From Dysgonamonadaceae bacterium (GTDB taxonomy: Bacteria; Bacteroidota; Bacteroidia; Bacteroidales; Azobacteroidaceae), in contig JAISNS010000114.1 of NCBI GenBank assembly GCA_031276105.1, forward strand, positions 1 to 7,622: a stretch of DNA of 7,622 nt, read 5' to 3'. Position numbers and translations under genes: made by a program. Under the pieces are notes generated by a model. The model was given only the letters and a program-made list of their open reading frames with translations, was not told the origin of the DNA and made no database searches. This document shows, in pieces, positions 6,508-7,622 of the stretch (within the stretch, counting starts at the first letter, position 1; every line of letters starts with the position of its first letter).

Positions 6508-7622
6508 ATGAAAAATTCAATTTTAATCTCTTGTATTGTAACAGTATTTCTCTTTTCCTGCGACAAAAATGACGACGGGAATAAAGAAAATCTTCCGGCG
6601 CCAATATCCATCGAATTGTCGAGTCAGGAAGTTCAAATGACCCAAAGCGGTCACAATGCCGCTATGAATCTTTTTTCGATTATCCACGAACAGCAGTCCG
6701 GCGACGAGAACATTATCTTTTCCCCGTTGAGCCTGAACATGGCTTTGGCTATGGTTTGGAACGGCGCCGGCAGTGAAACCAAACAGGTGATACAGAATAC
6801 GATGGGTATGGACGATTATTCTCCGGCAGAAGTCAATGCGTATTTCAGGAAATTGCGGGAAACGTTTGTCAAAACAGACCCAAGCGTCCGGTTGGCGCTT
6901 GCCAATTCCATTTGGTACCGGTTGGATTTACCTGTGAAGGAAGCATTTATCCAAACCAATAAAACGGAATATGACGCCGAAGTAAGCGCCGTCGATTTTT
7001 CAGATCCCCGGACGCTGTCGATCATCAATCAATGGTGTTCCCGCCATACCAACGGGTTGATTAGTGAAATGATTAAAGAAATACCCGGAAATGCCGTCAT
7101 GTATTTGTTGAATGCCCTTTATTTCAAAGGGAATTGGGCGGACAAATGCGGCTTCAATTCGTCGGCCACCGCAGATGCGCCGTTTACCAAAGAAGACGGG
7201 AGCAAAACGACGGTCAAAATGATGCAGCAAAACAATACCTTGCGGTATTATCAAGACGAGTATTTGGCTTTGACGGCTTTGCCTTACGGGAATGGCGCTT
7301 TCAGTATGCTGTTTGTCCTCCCTCAGCCGGGCGTTTCGTTTGAAGCAATGACCATCCAACTGAAACAGAACGGTTATTGGGAACAATGCCTGCGGTCGGT
7401 AGAAGCATACGACGTGGATTTGTATATTCCCCGGTTCAAAACGGAATACGAAATAACATTGAACGATGTGCTGAAACAGGCAGGAATGGGAATTGCTTTC
7501 ACTAAATCTGCCGACTTTTCGGAAATTTCGGATGCGTCGTTGTGCATTTCGCAAGTCAAGCAAAAGAGTTATATCGAAGTCAATGAGGAAGGAACCGAAG
7601 CGGCGGCAGTAACCAGTATTGA
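6508..7622 (+). CDS. Serpin-family protease inhibitor lipoprotein (3' end beyond window)
   Basis: An open frame runs to the right edge, giving 371 codons and no stop. The signal peptide has lipobox LFSC with the lipidated Cys at 18, followed by acidic DKNDDG, which resembles Bacteroidetes surface-export signals. Serpin marks in order: NIIFSPLSL (68-76), LLNALYFKGNW (200-210), TVKMMQQ (235-241), ALPYGNGAFSMLFVLP (257-272), LYIPRFKTEYEI (305-316), ADFSEIS (335-341) and the hinge NEEGTEAAAVT (359-369). The hinge fits the inhibitory consensus (Glu, Gly, Thr, then small residues), so a suicide-substrate inhibitor of serine or cysteine proteases is expected. About 35-45 residues, including the reactive bond, lie outside the window. 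An in-frame ATG at 6499 is an alternative start. Tannerella miropin is a known lipoprotein of this class. The 109 bases upstream hold an 8-base palindrome, GAATATTC (6434-6441), but no recognisable promoter or terminator. Confidence 0.93.
   Translation, partial: MKNSILISCIVTVFLFSCDKNDDGNKENLPAPISIELSSQEVQMTQSGHNAAMNLFSIIHEQQSGDENIIFSPLSLNMALAMVWNGAGSETKQVIQNTMGMDDYSPAEVNAYFRKLRETFVKTDPSVRLALANSIWYRLDLPVKEAFIQTNKTEYDAEVSAVDFSDPRTLSIINQWCSRHTNGLISEMIKEIPGNAVMYLLNALYFKGNWADKCGFNSSATADAPFTKEDGSKTTVKMMQQNNTLRYYQDEYLALTALPYGNGAFSMLFVLPQPGVSFEAMTIQLKQNGYWEQCLRSVEAYDVDLYIPRFKTEYEITLNDVLKQAGMGIAFTKSADFSEISDASLCISQVKQKSYIEVNEEGTEAAAVTSI

Noticed and set aside
7000..7563. A 187-codon open frame on the minus strand opposite the serpin
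   Set aside because: The plus strand carries unbroken serpin motifs across the whole stretch. The antisense product has no recognisable family or credible N-terminus.

Overview
The window looks like chromosomal DNA from a member of the Bacteroidetes, most likely order Bacteroidales. Evidence: a GldH-type lipoprotein, a perfect Bacteroides-type promoter (TTTG, 19 bp, TATCTTTG) in front of a tRNA gene, A/T-rich starts without Shine-Dalgarno sequences, a long RicT/PSP1 protein with extra cysteines, and a serpin lipoprotein resembling those of oral and gut Bacteroidales. I cannot fix genus or species from sequence alone. Most of the window is compact, ordinary housekeeping DNA.

Left block (20-3737, + strand): metF, holB, ricT and gldH lie head to tail with gaps of 3 and 42 bases and then a 20-base overlap, so they probably form one operon. 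It joins methyl-folate synthesis, the replication clamp loader, an Fe-S-type PSP1 protein and an outer-envelope lipoprotein. The left window edge hides its promoter.

Middle (3734-5149, - strand): dacB, a PBP4-type D-Ala-D-Ala carboxypeptidase/endopeptidase, converges on gldH. The two stop codons overlap and leave no room for a terminator.

Central intergenic region (5150-5426): one tRNA-Lys(UUU) gene. Its promoter has its upstream box against the dacB start codon. A second, oppositely directed match to the same promoter consensus sits immediately beyond the tRNA 3' end. If active, it would make a dacB messenger whose leader is the complement of the tRNA. The rest of the gap holds a nested inverted repeat and no convincing gene.

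Right block (5427-7622, + strand): a membrane-anchored lytic transglycosylase, then a serpin lipoprotein with an intact inhibitory hinge, cut by the right edge just before its reactive centre. dacB and the transglycosylase both act on periplasmic peptidoglycan. The serpin is the most accessory-looking gene, probably a surface or periplasmic protease inhibitor. I saw no mobile element, CRISPR array, integrase or clear new defence system.
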